Shown: in pieces, positions 43,775 through 53,345 of the stretch
Numbering within the stretch: the first letter of the stretch is position 1
How the letters are laid out: each line of letters starts with the position of its first letter
DNA from: CAZQQN01 sp964549595
GTDB lineage: Bacteria; Bacteroidota; Bacteroidia; CAILMK01; CAYYUA01
Assembly: GCA_964549595.1 (NCBI GenBank)
Contig: CAZJWK010000006.1
Span: 1 to 60,189 of the forward strand
Length of the DNA stretch: 60,189 nucleotides
Direction of reading: 5' to 3'
Made by a program: the position numbers and the translations under genes
Notes under the pieces: model-generated
The model's input: the letters and a program-made list of their open reading frames with translations, nothing else
Database searches by the model: none
What the model was told of the DNA's origin: nothing

Positions 43775-45280
43775 ATGGCAAAAGGAAAAATCAAAATACC
43801 ATTTGCAAAAAGTCTCTTTTGGCGAATATCAGCAGTATTTTTGTTATTGCTGATTTTGGTAGGCATTATCTATATGGTGATCACAGCTTATACAGCTCGC
43901 CTTTATTACCAGGAAATAAACCAACAACTCAATGCCCATGTAGCCAAACAGATCCTGAAAAGTACCGAGCCCTTTGATTCCACCGGCCAGGTAAATAACA
44001 AAGCCCTGAAGCAACTTTTCAAAAAGGTCATGTTCATCAATCCCAGCATTGAAGTTTACTTATTGGATAAGGAAGGCAGTATTTTATCTTATTTTGCCCC
44101 GGATCGGGAGGTTAAGGTCAATCAAATTTCATTAAAGCCCGTTAAGGATTTTATTGAAAGCGAAGAAAATCAATTTATTCGCGGCACTGATCCAAAAGCA
44201 CCGAGTCAGAAAAGGGTTTTTTCGGCAGCACCTATTAAAGAAAGCGGAACGCTAAAGGGTTACCTCTATGTCATTTTGGCAAGTAAGGAATATCAATCCG
44301 CTACCAACCTCTTATTAGGAAGCTATATCCTAAAAGGTGGGGGCTTAGCCCTGGTTACCACATTGGTTCTGACTATTTCCATCGGCCTGTTTTTAATGTG
44401 GTTAATAACCCGTTACACCCGGAAAATTATAAGCCACGTGAATCGCTTCAAGGAGGGGGGCTATCAATCCAGAATTCCTGTGAAATCAAAAGATGAGCTA
44501 GGCCAAATGGCTGAAACATTTAATGAAATGGCAGATACCATAGAAGCCAATATTGAAAAGATTAAAGGGATGGAAAGTGCGCGCAGGGAGCTAATTGCCA
44601 ATGTCTCGCACGACCTGAGAACCCCTTTGGCCAATATTACAGGCTATGTAGAAACCTTGTCCATGAAAGGCAGTAAACTTGAAGCAGCCCAAAAGGATCG
44701 GTACCTGAACACGATCCTCCAGAATACCACGAAGCTTAAGAAGATGGTGGACGAATTGTTCGAATTATCCAAGCTGGAATCCCGGCAAGTAGAACCTCAT
44801 AAAGAGCCTTTCTTCATCAATGAACTGATCCAGGATATTGCCAACAAATACCAGCTCAATGCCGAACAAAATGGCGTATCAATAAAACCTATCATCCCCA
44901 ATGACCTGCCGCCTGTTTATGGAGATGTCTCTATGATTGACCGGATCATCCAAAATTTAATCGACAATGCACTAAAGTTTACGCCGGAAAAAGGGACCAT
45001 AACCCTGGAACTAACAAAAAGAAAGGACAATGTGGAAGTCAAAGTAAGCGATACCGGAGCCGGTATTCCAAAAACTGATCAAGCCATGATCTTTGAGCGG
45101 TATTGGAAATTTAACAATACAGAAAACAAGTTGAAAAGCAGTGGCCTGGGGCTGGCCATTGTTAAAAACATGCTTGAGATTCAGGGTTATTCCATTCACC
45201 TAACCAGCCAATCCGGAAAAGGCACTACTTTTTATTTTTACCTCCCCTATTATGAGATGGAAGTACCCAAAAATCAATAA
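43775..45280 (+). CDS. membrane sensor histidine kinase
   Basis: This 501-residue inner-membrane kinase pairs with the response regulator whose stop is 6 bases upstream. Two transmembrane helices (residues ~17-37 and ~185-212) enclose a ~145-residue periplasmic sensor. A HAMP domain (~211-263) is followed by HisKA with His279 in ANVSHDLRTPLANI. HATPase_c has the N box NLIDNALKF, G1 VSDTGAGIP and G2 SSGLGLAIVKNM. The sensor shows no named ligand domain. The adjacent secreted repeat proteins and the shared operator suggest that the system controls them; this is inference. Confidence 0.92.
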   Translation: MAKGKIKIPFAKSLFWRISAVFLLLLILVGIIYMVITAYTARLYYQEINQQLNAHVAKQILKSTEPFDSTGQVNNKALKQLFKKVMFINPSIEVYLLDKEGSILSYFAPDREVKVNQISLKPVKDFIESEENQFIRGTDPKAPSQKRVFSAAPIKESGTLKGYLYVILASKEYQSATNLLLGSYILKGGGLALVTTLVLTISIGLFLMWLITRYTRKIISHVNRFKEGGYQSRIPVKSKDELGQMAETFNEMADTIEANIEKIKGMESARRELIANVSHDLRTPLANITGYVETLSMKGSKLEAAQKDRYLNTILQNTTKLKKMVDELFELSKLESRQVEPHKEPFFINELIQDIANKYQLNAEQNGVSIKPIIPNDLPPVYGDVSMIDRIIQNLIDNALKFTPEKGTITLELTKRKDNVEVKVSDTGAGIPKTDQAMIFERYWKFNNTENKLKSSGLGLAIVKNMLEIQGYSIHLTSQSGKGTTFYFYLPYYEMEVPKNQ

Positions 45281-45433
45281 TAAGGCTATTGAAGGAGCTT
45301 TAAGCCAAAAAATTCATTCACTTACTCTATTGGGCATGTCGGGTTTAAAATACCCCTCCCTTGGTTGGCTTGAGCCATATTATTCCAGGATTCACAAATA
45401 CCTTCTAATCACTGTCATAAAAAGTTTAACAGA

Positions 45434-45469
45434 TTGTGACTTTTTTGTGATACCTCAATTCAAATTTTG
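45434..45469 (+). promoter_or_regulatory. second copy of the direct-repeat operator, before the repeat-protein gene
   Basis: TTGTGAC (45434-45440) and TTGTGAT (45445-45451) repeat the 11-base spacing and the downstream ACCTCA seen at 43024. AAATTTTG (45462-45469) lies at the same 11-base distance as the -7-like box there. Only the four bases between the half-sites differ (TTTT against AAAT). Confidence 0.6.
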
Positions 45470-45502
45470 AACCCAGAAACGAACCCCAAAAATCTAAGAT
45501 TT

Positions 45503-46864
45503 ATGAACAGTTTTATTCAAAAATTTTCAAAAGCGAACGCCATCCTCTTATTCCTGGGTTTCGGCTTAATAAGCGGGCAAACACAGGCCCAGAATTGTGA
45601 TGGCGGAATGGTACAGACCCCAAATGGCATGACTAAGGTAGAAATCTGCAAAAATGCTAACCCTTCTGTCATTTCTTTTGACAGCATGAATGTCAGCGGC
45701 GCCAATTTCCGCTACATCGTTACCGATGTTAATGATACGGTCCTAAGGGTTAAAACGGCAGATATGCAAAACTTTAACGGCGCTCCTGCTGGAGAATGCC
45801 ATGTTTATGGTTTCGCATACGATGGCTCCCTTCAGAATGCAAATAAGGGAAATCACATCAGCGAGGTATCCGCAAGCAATTGTGATAGCCTCTCCCGGAA
45901 CTATATAACCGTAATCCGTAATCACACCGATGGTGGAATGGTACAAACCGAAAATAGTCAGGATACTGTGGAATACTGCCTTGGAGAATCCGACAAGGTC
46001 AATTTTGACAGTGTTAAAGTAGATGGAATGAACTACCGTTATATTATTACTAATGTAGAGGATACCGTCCTAAATCCCAACGCACCAAACAAAGCAAGCT
46101 TTGACGCGGCACCACCGGGAGAATGCCACGTTTATGGCGTTGCTTACAAGGGTAACCTGAATGCCTCCAAAGGGATGGACATTTCTTCTGTCAAAGCTAC
46201 CATTTGCGATAGCTTATCCCGTAATTACATTACCATACTCAGGGATACCATTGATGGAGGGTCAGTCCAAACCACAACTGGTAAAGATACTGTAGAGGTT
46301 ATGATTGACGACCAAAAAGACATCATTAATTTCCAGACCACCAGTATGACCATGAAAAACAATTACCGGTATATCATTACTGATGCAAATGACAGCATTT
46401 TAAATCCTGATGCCGGAACCTCCCAGAATTTTAATCCAGCCGGAACCGGGGAATGCCATGTTTTCGGTGTGGCTTATCAAGGAACCCTCAATGCCTCCAA
46501 AGGCATGGCCATTTCTAATATTTCCGCTACTGAATGTATGGAAATGGCGGACAATCCTATTGTAGTCAACCGAGTAAAAGGAACCAGTTCGGTGCAAAAC
46601 ATCAATGCAAAAACCCAGGATTTGTCTGTTTACCCCAATCCTGCCAAGGATAATCTCAATGTAAAGATCCGGTCAACAAAATCAGGGTCAGCTACGTTAA
46701 TTATACAAGATTTATCAGGTCAAACTGTACTTAAAGAACAAAAAGGATTAAATGAAGGGCAAAACTCCTTCAACCTTAATTTAAGCCCGAATTGGCAGGG
46801 AACCTATATGATTTCTGTAATCCGGAATGGTAAGGTAAATCATAACCGGCTCATTGTGAAGTAA
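45503..46864 (+). CDS. secreted three-repeat protein with T9SS type A sorting domain
   Basis: This 453-residue protein starts at ATG 45503, which gives a signal peptide ending in QTQAQ; the longer frame from 45467 lacks one. Three ~110-residue repeats follow (residues ~30-360), each with (D/C)DGGMVQT, FDS, YRYI(I/V)T(D/N), DTVL, GECHVYG(F/V)AY and CDSLSRNYIT. The same repeat, with CRIYGLSYTGNL-like cores, occurs in many secreted Bacteroidota proteins but has no function known to me. The last repeat lacks the first Cys (VEVMIDD). The final ~80 residues are the sorting domain (DLSVYPNPAKDNLNVKI ... GKVNHNRLIVK). It is a shorter paralogue of the next gene and lies downstream of the kinase behind its own copy of the operator. 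Confidence 0.88.
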   Translation: MNSFIQKFSKANAILLFLGFGLISGQTQAQNCDGGMVQTPNGMTKVEICKNANPSVISFDSMNVSGANFRYIVTDVNDTVLRVKTADMQNFNGAPAGECHVYGFAYDGSLQNANKGNHISEVSASNCDSLSRNYITVIRNHTDGGMVQTENSQDTVEYCLGESDKVNFDSVKVDGMNYRYIITNVEDTVLNPNAPNKASFDAAPPGECHVYGVAYKGNLNASKGMDISSVKATICDSLSRNYITILRDTIDGGSVQTTTGKDTVEVMIDDQKDIINFQTTSMTMKNNYRYIITDANDSILNPDAGTSQNFNPAGTGECHVFGVAYQGTLNASKGMAISNISATECMEMADNPIVVNRVKGTSSVQNINAKTQDLSVYPNPAKDNLNVKIRSTKSGSATLIIQDLSGQTVLKEQKGLNEGQNSFNLNLSPNWQGTYMISVIRNGKVNHNRLIVK

Positions 46865-47218
46865 TTTGTCTCATAAGTTTCCTTTTTTGGAAGGCGTAAC
46901 CAGCAAGATGCTGGTTACGCCTTTTTAGTTTCCTACAGCCTCTGTTTTCTTAAAGTTTGTTGAATGTTGATTTTATTGAGCTCCCTCTCGTAAATCCTCA
47001 TAAGTGGCCATATACCGCCATAAACAATTCTAATAGCCACGCCTACTTCATCATTAAGGGTTTACCCACTTCAGCTTTCATTTATAATTGCTGCAATATC
47101 CTTATTTTAGCAATGGCAAAAGGCCTGTCCATTTAATTAACAACAGGCTTAAAATAATTGAATAAAGTTTCAGAAGTTTGTGAATCTTATTTTATTCCTT
47201 ACCCAATACTTTAAGCTT
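46865..47218. other. intergenic region between the two repeat-protein genes
   Basis: It holds the terminator at 46891-46926 and then no gene. TTGTGAA at 47178-47184 is at most a degenerate half of the operator motif seen before the first paralogue. Confidence 0.4.
46891..46926 (+). terminator. intrinsic terminator after the three-repeat protein
   Basis: AAGGCGTAACCAGC pairs perfectly with GCTGGTTACGCCTT around AAGAT, followed by a T-run. It starts 27 bases after the stop codon. Confidence 0.92.
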
Positions 47219-49570
47219 ATGACGCAATTGTTGCAAAAATTCCTAACAATCCAAACACTCGTTTTATTCGTGGGGTCTGGTTTGTTAATCACTTCGGTCA
47301 ATGCCCAAAACTGTGACGGCGGAATGGTGCAAACGGAATCAGGAAGGGATACCGTAGAAATTTGCGTAGACAACAAACCGGATACCATTGCCTTTGACAG
47401 TATGAATGTGAGCGGTGCTAATTTCCGTTATATCATTACGGATATACGTGACACCATCCTAACTGTCAATACTTCTGATAGCCAAGATTTCAATAACTTA
47501 GCCACTAAAGAATGCCATGTTTACGGTTTTGCTTACGAGGGGTCACTTCAAAACGCCAAACCGGGCACTCATGTGAGTAAGGTATCCGGTAGCACCTGCG
47601 ACAGCCTATCCCGAAATTTTGTGACGGTTTTCAGGAATCGTACCGATGGAGGCATGGTGCAAACAAAGAACGGAAAGCATACGGTTAGAATCTGCCAGGA
47701 TAATCAGCCGGATGTGATTCATTTTGACAGCATGAATGTAAAAGGTGCTAATTACCGCTACATCATTACCGGTATGCAGGATACGATTCTCTCCGTTAAG
47801 GAAAATGACAGGCAAGACTTTAATAACTTTTCCATTGGGGAAGTCAGGGTTTATGGTTTTGCCTACAAAGGGGCCCTTCAAAATGCCAATACCGGTGTCC
47901 ATCTTAGCCGTTTATCGGGAAGCATTTGTGACAGTCTTTCCAGGGATTTCATAACCGTAAACATTGATCCCATAAACGGGGGTATGGTACAAACCGAATC
48001 AGGGAAGGACAGTGTTGAAATCTGCAAAGATGCCGTGCAGGATTTTGTTCATTTTGATAGTATGAATGTGACCGGTTCCCACTTCCGTTATATCATTACC
48101 GATACCAATAACCAGATCCAGCTAATAAAGAAAAGGGACAGGCAGGATTTTAATAATGCTCCTCCGGGCGTATCCCGGATTTACGGTTTGGCATACGAAG
48201 GCACTCTTCAAAATACCTTTCCGGGTAATCATGTAAGTGAGGTATCGGGCAGCATTTGTGAAAGTTTGTCAAGTAATTACATTACGGTAATTCGCAATGA
48301 GACGAATGGCGGTAAAGTACAAACCCATTCCGGCTTGGAAATGATTGAGGTTTGTAAAAATGACCGGCCAAGTGTTGTGAATTTTGACAGTATCAAAGTC
48401 AGCGGCGCCAATTACCGGTATATCATAACGGATGCCTATGACAGTGTAGTGAAAGTTATAGACTCCGATAAACAGGATTTTAATGATTGGCCGGAAGGAG
48501 AAAGTCGTGTTTACGGATTGGCCTACAAGGGGGACTTGCAAAACGCCAAAGAAGGCACACCTGTAGAAAAAGTTTCAGCCACGGTATGTGATAGCCTTTC
48601 CCGAGGTTACCTTACCGTTATCCGGAATAAGGTTGATAGCGCAAAAGTCCTGACGGATTCCGGCAAGGAAACGGTGGATTACTGCCTGGGTGTTTCCGAT
48701 AAAGTCACATTTGATAGTTTGTACATGGAAGGCCCCAATTTCCGTTACCTCATCACGGACGCCAGTGATACAATCGTGAATCCCAATGCCCCTCATAAAG
48801 CCGATTTTGATTCAGCAGCTCCCGGAAAATACCACGTTTGGGGCGCTACTTACAGTAGTAATTTAAAGGCAAGAAGGGGTATGGCCATCAAAGACATTAA
48901 TACCAACATTTGCGACAGCCTTTCCCAGAATTACATTACCATTCACACGGATACCGTAGATGGCGGAACAGTAAGTACCAACAAGGGTAAAGATACGGTA
49001 GAAGTATTGATCGATAACCTGGCTGACCAGATTGAATTCAGTACTACCAGTGTGACATCACCGGAGAATTACCGGTATATTATTACCGATGCCAGTGACA
49101 CCATTGTCAATCCTAACCCCGGATCCTCTCAGAATTTCAATCCCTATGATCAGGGAAAATTACATGTTTATGGTGTCGCATACCAGGGGACATTGAACGA
49201 CCAAAGGGGAATGCACTTTCCGGATATTACTGCCTCAGAATGCATGGAAATTTCTGAAAACCACCTTGTGATAAACCGAGTGGACAAGATCGGATTTATT
49301 GGAGAAGGTTTCACCCGTAAAAATGATCTAAAAATTTATCCCAACCCAGCCGATCAAGCCATTCAGGTAAGCCTGACAACTGAGAAACCAGGACCGGTGG
49401 CATTGGAAATCAGGGATATCTCTGGTAAAATCCTTCTTAAGGAGAAAAAGGTGGTACATAAAGGTCATAATTCATTGAACATTAAATTGAATAAAGCATG
49501 GAAAGGCACCTACATGCTTTCCATCCGGCAAGGGGGTGATGTATACCGCAGCCGATTAATCCTCCAATAA
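47219..49570 (+). CDS. secreted six-repeat protein with T9SS type A sorting domain
   Basis: This 783-residue paralogue of the preceding protein starts at ATG 47219, giving a signal peptide ending in SVNAQ. Six copies of the ~110-residue repeat (residues ~28-690) begin NCDGGMVQT, DGGMVQT, NGGMVQT, NGGKVQT, DSAKVLT and DGGTVST. Each has YRYIIT(D/G) and CDSLS(R/Q). The fifth and sixth copies resemble the last two of the paralogue (YCLGxSDKV, VEVLID), so the difference lies in extra copies of the first type. The sorting domain follows (DLKIYPNPADQAIQVSL ... VYRSRLILQ). Probably a surface or released structural protein. It is separated from its paralogue by a terminator. Confidence 0.88.
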   Translation: MTQLLQKFLTIQTLVLFVGSGLLITSVNAQNCDGGMVQTESGRDTVEICVDNKPDTIAFDSMNVSGANFRYIITDIRDTILTVNTSDSQDFNNLATKECHVYGFAYEGSLQNAKPGTHVSKVSGSTCDSLSRNFVTVFRNRTDGGMVQTKNGKHTVRICQDNQPDVIHFDSMNVKGANYRYIITGMQDTILSVKENDRQDFNNFSIGEVRVYGFAYKGALQNANTGVHLSRLSGSICDSLSRDFITVNIDPINGGMVQTESGKDSVEICKDAVQDFVHFDSMNVTGSHFRYIITDTNNQIQLIKKRDRQDFNNAPPGVSRIYGLAYEGTLQNTFPGNHVSEVSGSICESLSSNYITVIRNETNGGKVQTHSGLEMIEVCKNDRPSVVNFDSIKVSGANYRYIITDAYDSVVKVIDSDKQDFNDWPEGESRVYGLAYKGDLQNAKEGTPVEKVSATVCDSLSRGYLTVIRNKVDSAKVLTDSGKETVDYCLGVSDKVTFDSLYMEGPNFRYLITDASDTIVNPNAPHKADFDSAAPGKYHVWGATYSSNLKARRGMAIKDINTNICDSLSQNYITIHTDTVDGGTVSTNKGKDTVEVLIDNLADQIEFSTTSVTSPENYRYIITDASDTIVNPNPGSSQNFNPYDQGKLHVYGVAYQGTLNDQRGMHFPDITASECMEISENHLVINRVDKIGFIGEGFTRKNDLKIYPNPADQAIQVSLTTEKPGPVALEIRDISGKILLKEKKVVHKGHNSLNIKLNKAWKGTYMLSIRQGGDVYRSRLILQ

Positions 49571-49691
49571 GATTGGCAATTTTCACCTTAAAAAAAGTTT
49601 GACCACACCCTTTTGTTTTTTCCTTATTGACAAAGCTTCTTCACCTTTGCAGGTTTCAAACCCCTTTTAACAATAAACTTAAAAAAGCCGT

Positions 49692-50909
49692 GTGAAGTAC
49701 TTTAAGTCCTATTACCAATTTATCCGTACCCATTTTTTCCATGTCAGTTTTGGCTGGTTACTAACCTTATTTTCCAGTTTTGGGCAAACCTATCTGATTT
49801 CCCTTTACATTCCGGATTTGATCAAAGTTTTTGACCTTTCGGAAGGGGCCTTCGGAAATATTTATGCAGTTTGTACCGTAACGGCTGGTTTCATTATGTT
49901 AACGGTAGGCTATACCATTGATCATTATCCGGTTAAGCGGGTAACCTACCTGACTATACTGGGTTTAATCGTTTCTTTACTGACCCTGGGAAGTGCTTTT
50001 CACCCGGCTATGCTTTTTTTAGCCATTACAGGCTTACGCCTAACCGGGCAGGGCCTGATGGGGCATATTGGCCAAACAGTCATGTCCCGCGAATTTTATT
50101 ACAACAGAGGCAAAGCGCTTAGCATTACTTCATTAGGGTATTCGGTAGGAGAAGCGCTTTTCCCTTTCCTAATCAACCTTTTAATAGTGTACATGGGTTG
50201 GCGTTATACAGCCTTTGCCAGCGGAGGTATCCTGCTCCTGTTTTTGGCTAGCCTGACCCGGAAAAACCTTTCCCTTTACGACCAAAATAAACCCACTACT
50301 ACCACCTCTTTAAAACAATTGTCTTCAGACTACCTCAGCTATTTGATAGATAAACGGTTTAGTGTCCTGGCTCCTGCCATTTTCGTAATTCCCTTCACTG
50401 TGTCGGGTATTTTCTTCTTTCAGTATATCATAGCTGAAAACAGGGAATGGAACACTTCGCTCTACTCCACATTTTTCATTGGTTTTGCACTTTCCCGCTT
50501 TATTTTTACGCTAATGGGTGGCCTATGGGTGGATAAGTTTACTTCTTTTACCCTTTACAGGCTTTACCTATTCCCCCTTTTCCTGGGCTTAATTCCTTTG
50601 GCTTTGTGGGAGCATATTCTGGGTGGGCTAATTTTTTTATTATTAGCAGGAGGCACAGTTGGAATGAGCGGACCAGTAAAATCCTCTCTATTTGCTGAAT
50701 TATACGGGACAGAAAAATTGGGAACGGTTCGCAGCTTATTCACCATGTTACTGGTTGTTAGTGCAGCAATGGGACCTTTATTGTTCGGTAATTTAATGGA
50801 CTACGGCCTGGATCTTAAATGGATTCTTGGCTCCCTTTTTCTGGTTATTTTGGGCGCTATCCTGAATGCCCAGCGTGTGGAAAAATTCCGAACTGCTAAT
50901 AAGCGTTAA
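49692..50909 (+). CDS. MFS transporter
   Basis: This 405-residue inner-membrane protein has twelve hydrophobic segments in the major facilitator layout; the start is a GTG at 49692. The short loop after helix 2, VGYTIDHYPVKRVTYL, fits the MFS motif A position (G-x-x-x-D-x-x-x-x-[RK]). A similar loop between the halves reads GGLWVDKFTSFTLYRL. The substrate is not evident. No regulator or enzyme is adjacent to suggest one. Confidence 0.85.
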   Translation: MKYFKSYYQFIRTHFFHVSFGWLLTLFSSFGQTYLISLYIPDLIKVFDLSEGAFGNIYAVCTVTAGFIMLTVGYTIDHYPVKRVTYLTILGLIVSLLTLGSAFHPAMLFLAITGLRLTGQGLMGHIGQTVMSREFYYNRGKALSITSLGYSVGEALFPFLINLLIVYMGWRYTAFASGGILLLFLASLTRKNLSLYDQNKPTTTTSLKQLSSDYLSYLIDKRFSVLAPAIFVIPFTVSGIFFFQYIIAENREWNTSLYSTFFIGFALSRFIFTLMGGLWVDKFTSFTLYRLYLFPLFLGLIPLALWEHILGGLIFLLLAGGTVGMSGPVKSSLFAELYGTEKLGTVRSLFTMLLVVSAAMGPLLFGNLMDYGLDLKWILGSLFLVILGAILNAQRVEKFRTANKR

Positions 50910-51137
50910 TTTTGTTTTACAGAAACTTCAATGATAACCTCTATTCAAATTTAAACAGGCCCTTAAGCCATATACTTATAGCCTTTTGACCGGATTTTTT
51001 CTCTGTCTTCCCTTCTAAATACTACTGGATAGCAGGGCAAAAAAATCAATCAAAGAGTGCTCTTTGTCACCAAACCATTTTGGCTTTTTTCCCAAAAATT
51101 TGGTAGGTCCCTTTTCAAACAAAATGTCAATATGCCC

Positions 51138-51596
51138 TTAACTTGAATCTTCATCCTCATCATCGTCTTTCCAGCGATCTGGTAATTCCAGTTGCGATAA
51201 ATCTTCATAACCTTTTTGGGAAGCATAATTCTTAAGTTGCCCCAGGTACATTTGGTTCATGTAATTCTGCCAACTATCTGCTTCCAAGGCTCCTACACAA
51301 ACGGTTGTGAACGCCTCAATCTCATACAAATCGAAGCCGTCAACATGGAAAGGATACAAGATGAATTCCATATTGCCTTCATTTATGAAAGCAAAGATGA
51401 AGTAAGGTTTTAGGGTATCGTTTTCCCCGAACTTAAGTTCCATAATGTAATTCAGGAACAGAATGTCATTTTTTTCAAGCTGGCTTTTGCCTTCTTCGGG
51501 TATTAACTCCGCCATTTGCTCATTCACAGAAGAGTCCTTAAGAATCAAGTTCTTCCGGAAGTTTTCTAAAAATTTTTGTAAAGGATTGTCAGCCAT
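51138..51596 (-). CDS. acidic protein of unknown function
   Basis: This 152-residue cytosolic protein has no signal or membrane segment. It has a helical N-terminal part (PLQKFLENFRKNLIL), a beta-rich centre (DILFLNYIMELKFGENDTLKP, EFILYPFHVDGFDLYEIEAF) and a strongly acidic end, DRWKDDDEDEDSS. No family recognised. Codon use and a solid ATG support it as a gene. Monocistronic. Confidence 0.6.
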   Translation of the reverse strand: MADNPLQKFLENFRKNLILKDSSVNEQMAELIPEEGKSQLEKNDILFLNYIMELKFGENDTLKPYFIFAFINEGNMEFILYPFHVDGFDLYEIEAFTTVCVGALEADSWQNYMNQMYLGQLKNYASQKGYEDLSQLELPDRWKDDDEDEDSS

Positions 51597-51725
51597 CAGG
51601 AATCAGCCATTGGTTAATGGCACAAAATTAAGGGAAAATCCAAATTAATCGTAAAACCTGCCCGACACGACCAGAAGAAAAGTTATTAAGAGATTAAGCC
51701 AGTAGGTTTTTCCAATTCCACCAGA

Positions 51726-52166
51726 TTACAACAGGAAAGGAATTGAAAAAGTAAACCCAAAAATGAATAACAGACCCAGTCCTTTACCAAACTCTTTAAT
51801 GTAATAGCGGGCATTATAGGAAGGCACACCTATTCTTTTGGTAGTGGTCTTACTCCTTTTAAAGGCTATGGTATAGGTTTGGTCAAAATGGCTTATTCGA
51901 TCATTACCAGGTATATAAACATTCACCTTATGGGTATCAGCCGGAATGCCCTCGATTTTCATTCTATAAACCCCGTGCCTGACGAATGAGCGATCGTCAA
52001 TCTGAACCCGGATGTTTTCCACAGAATTGGATAAAACAAGTTTTAATGAGGCTGTATTGGCAGGTTTTCTACTATAGGTAGCCTTATTCGGGGACAAACA
52101 TCCCTGAAATAACAAGCTTACAGCCAAAAACAGCACTAAAGGCAAAATTTTCTTAAGCACCTTCAT
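51726..52166 (-). CDS. lipoprotein with C-terminal hydrophobic segment
   Basis: This 146-residue protein begins MKVLKKILPLVLFLAVSLLFQGC, a lipoprotein signal with Cys at the cleavage site. A beta-rich middle (LKLVLSNSVENIRVQIDDRSF, IPADTHKVNVYIPG) looks like a PEGA-type small domain. A C-terminal hydrophobic stretch, LGLLFIFGFTFSIPFLL, may insert in the membrane. No name can be assigned. Confidence 0.7.
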   Translation of the reverse strand: MKVLKKILPLVLFLAVSLLFQGCLSPNKATYSRKPANTASLKLVLSNSVENIRVQIDDRSFVRHGVYRMKIEGIPADTHKVNVYIPGNDRISHFDQTYTIAFKRSKTTTKRIGVPSYNARYYIKEFGKGLGLLFIFGFTFSIPFLL

Positions 52167-52479
52167 TTTTTAAGCTCAATAGCTTTTTAAACATTTACTG
52201 GGTAAAAATTCACCCATCTAGGCTTCTTTTTAATTTTATTAAGCAGACAAGTGCTCCTGTCAACTCGGGTAAATTTTCAGTCCTTAAAAGATTTGTTAAA
52301 AGTTATCGCCATTTGGGGGCTAAGGTTATCAAAATGGATTCCTTTTTATTTAACAATACGGCATCCCCATAAAACGAGCCATTGCTTCCTGCCTGTATAA
52401 TAAAACTTCTCCAAAAAATACATTTCAGCCTCCAAAGGTAATTGTTTGAATGATGAACCTTAAAATGAAAGCATGGCTA
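52167..52479. other. gene-free stretch
   Basis: About 310 bp between two minus-strand genes, with no ORF or hairpin that I can support. Confidence 0.3.
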
Positions 52480-53292
52480 TTAACCCAATCCCACATCCAA
52501 TGCCATCATAAGAGCAAAACCACCCATAACCCCTAATGTCGCAATATCAGTATTGCCTTTGAGTTGGGACTCGGGTATAAGCTCTTCTACTACCACATAA
52601 ATCATAGCCCCGGCAGCAAAAGCAAGGGCATAGGGCAGAATGGGTTTGACAAGCACTACCGCAGATGCGCCAATCACACCCGCAATAGGTTCTACCATTC
52701 CTGAAGCCTGTCCGTAAGCAAAGCTTTTTCGTCTTGAAAAACCTTCCCGCCTTAATGGCATGGATACGGAAGTACCTTCAGGAAAATTCTGGATACCAAT
52801 GCCTAAGGCCAAAACAACGGCGCCCATTAACTCAGCACCGGGAATATCATGAAGTACCGATCCAAAGGCAACCCCAATGGCTAACCCTTCCGGAATGTTA
52901 TGCAAAGTAATGGCTAACACCAGCAAGATACTCCGGTGAAGGCTGGTAGAAGGGCCTTCTGCCTGACTTTTGGGAAAACCGATATGCAAATGGGGTAAGG
53001 TTTTATCAAGCAAACCAATGAAGGCTCCACCCAAAAGGAAACCCACAACAACCGGGAACCAGATTGGTAACCCGGATTCCTCGGAAGCCATTTCCACAGC
53101 CGGTAACAACAATGAAAAAAAACTGGCCGCTATCATGACACCCGCAGCAAAACCCATCATTCCATCCAACAATTTTTGGTTAAAAGTCTTCATTAAAAAT
53201 ACAATAGACGCTCCCAGGGCAGTCACTCCCCATGTAAAAAGAGTCGCCAACAAAGCTTGCCAAATGGGCGATAAAGCTTTAAACCATTCCAT
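52480..53292 (-). CDS. ZIP family divalent metal transporter
   Basis: This 270-residue inner-membrane protein has eight hydrophobic segments, and imports zinc or related metals. The metal-site helices carry HNIPEGLAIGVAFGS (helix 4) and GIGIQNFPEGTSVSMPLRREG (helix 5), the signature of the ZIP/GufA group. The loop with HLHIG between helices 3 and 4 is short. Metal selectivity cannot be read. A good promoter lies just upstream. Confidence 0.9.
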   Translation of the reverse strand: MEWFKALSPIWQALLATLFTWGVTALGASIVFLMKTFNQKLLDGMMGFAAGVMIAASFFSLLLPAVEMASEESGLPIWFPVVVGFLLGGAFIGLLDKTLPHLHIGFPKSQAEGPSTSLHRSILLVLAITLHNIPEGLAIGVAFGSVLHDIPGAELMGAVVLALGIGIQNFPEGTSVSMPLRREGFSRRKSFAYGQASGMVEPIAGVIGASAVVLVKPILPYALAFAAGAMIYVVVEELIPESQLKGNTDIATLGVMGGFALMMALDVGLG

Positions 53293-53315
53293 TTTAATAG
53301 CATTTTTGAAACTTA

Positions 53316-53345
53316 CAAAAATAACGTAAAAATGAGCAAGCCAAA
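53316..53345 (-). promoter_or_regulatory. predicted promoter of the ZIP transporter gene
   Basis: On the minus strand TTTG, an 18-base spacer and TATTTTTG match the Bacteroidota promoter consensus. The ATG lies 23 bases beyond the -7 box. Confidence 0.65.

Noticed and set aside
45503..49570. Regularly repeated DNA that might suggest a CRISPR array
   Set aside because: The repeats are ~330 bp, in frame and diverged, encoding protein repeats; no short identical repeats with spacers are present.
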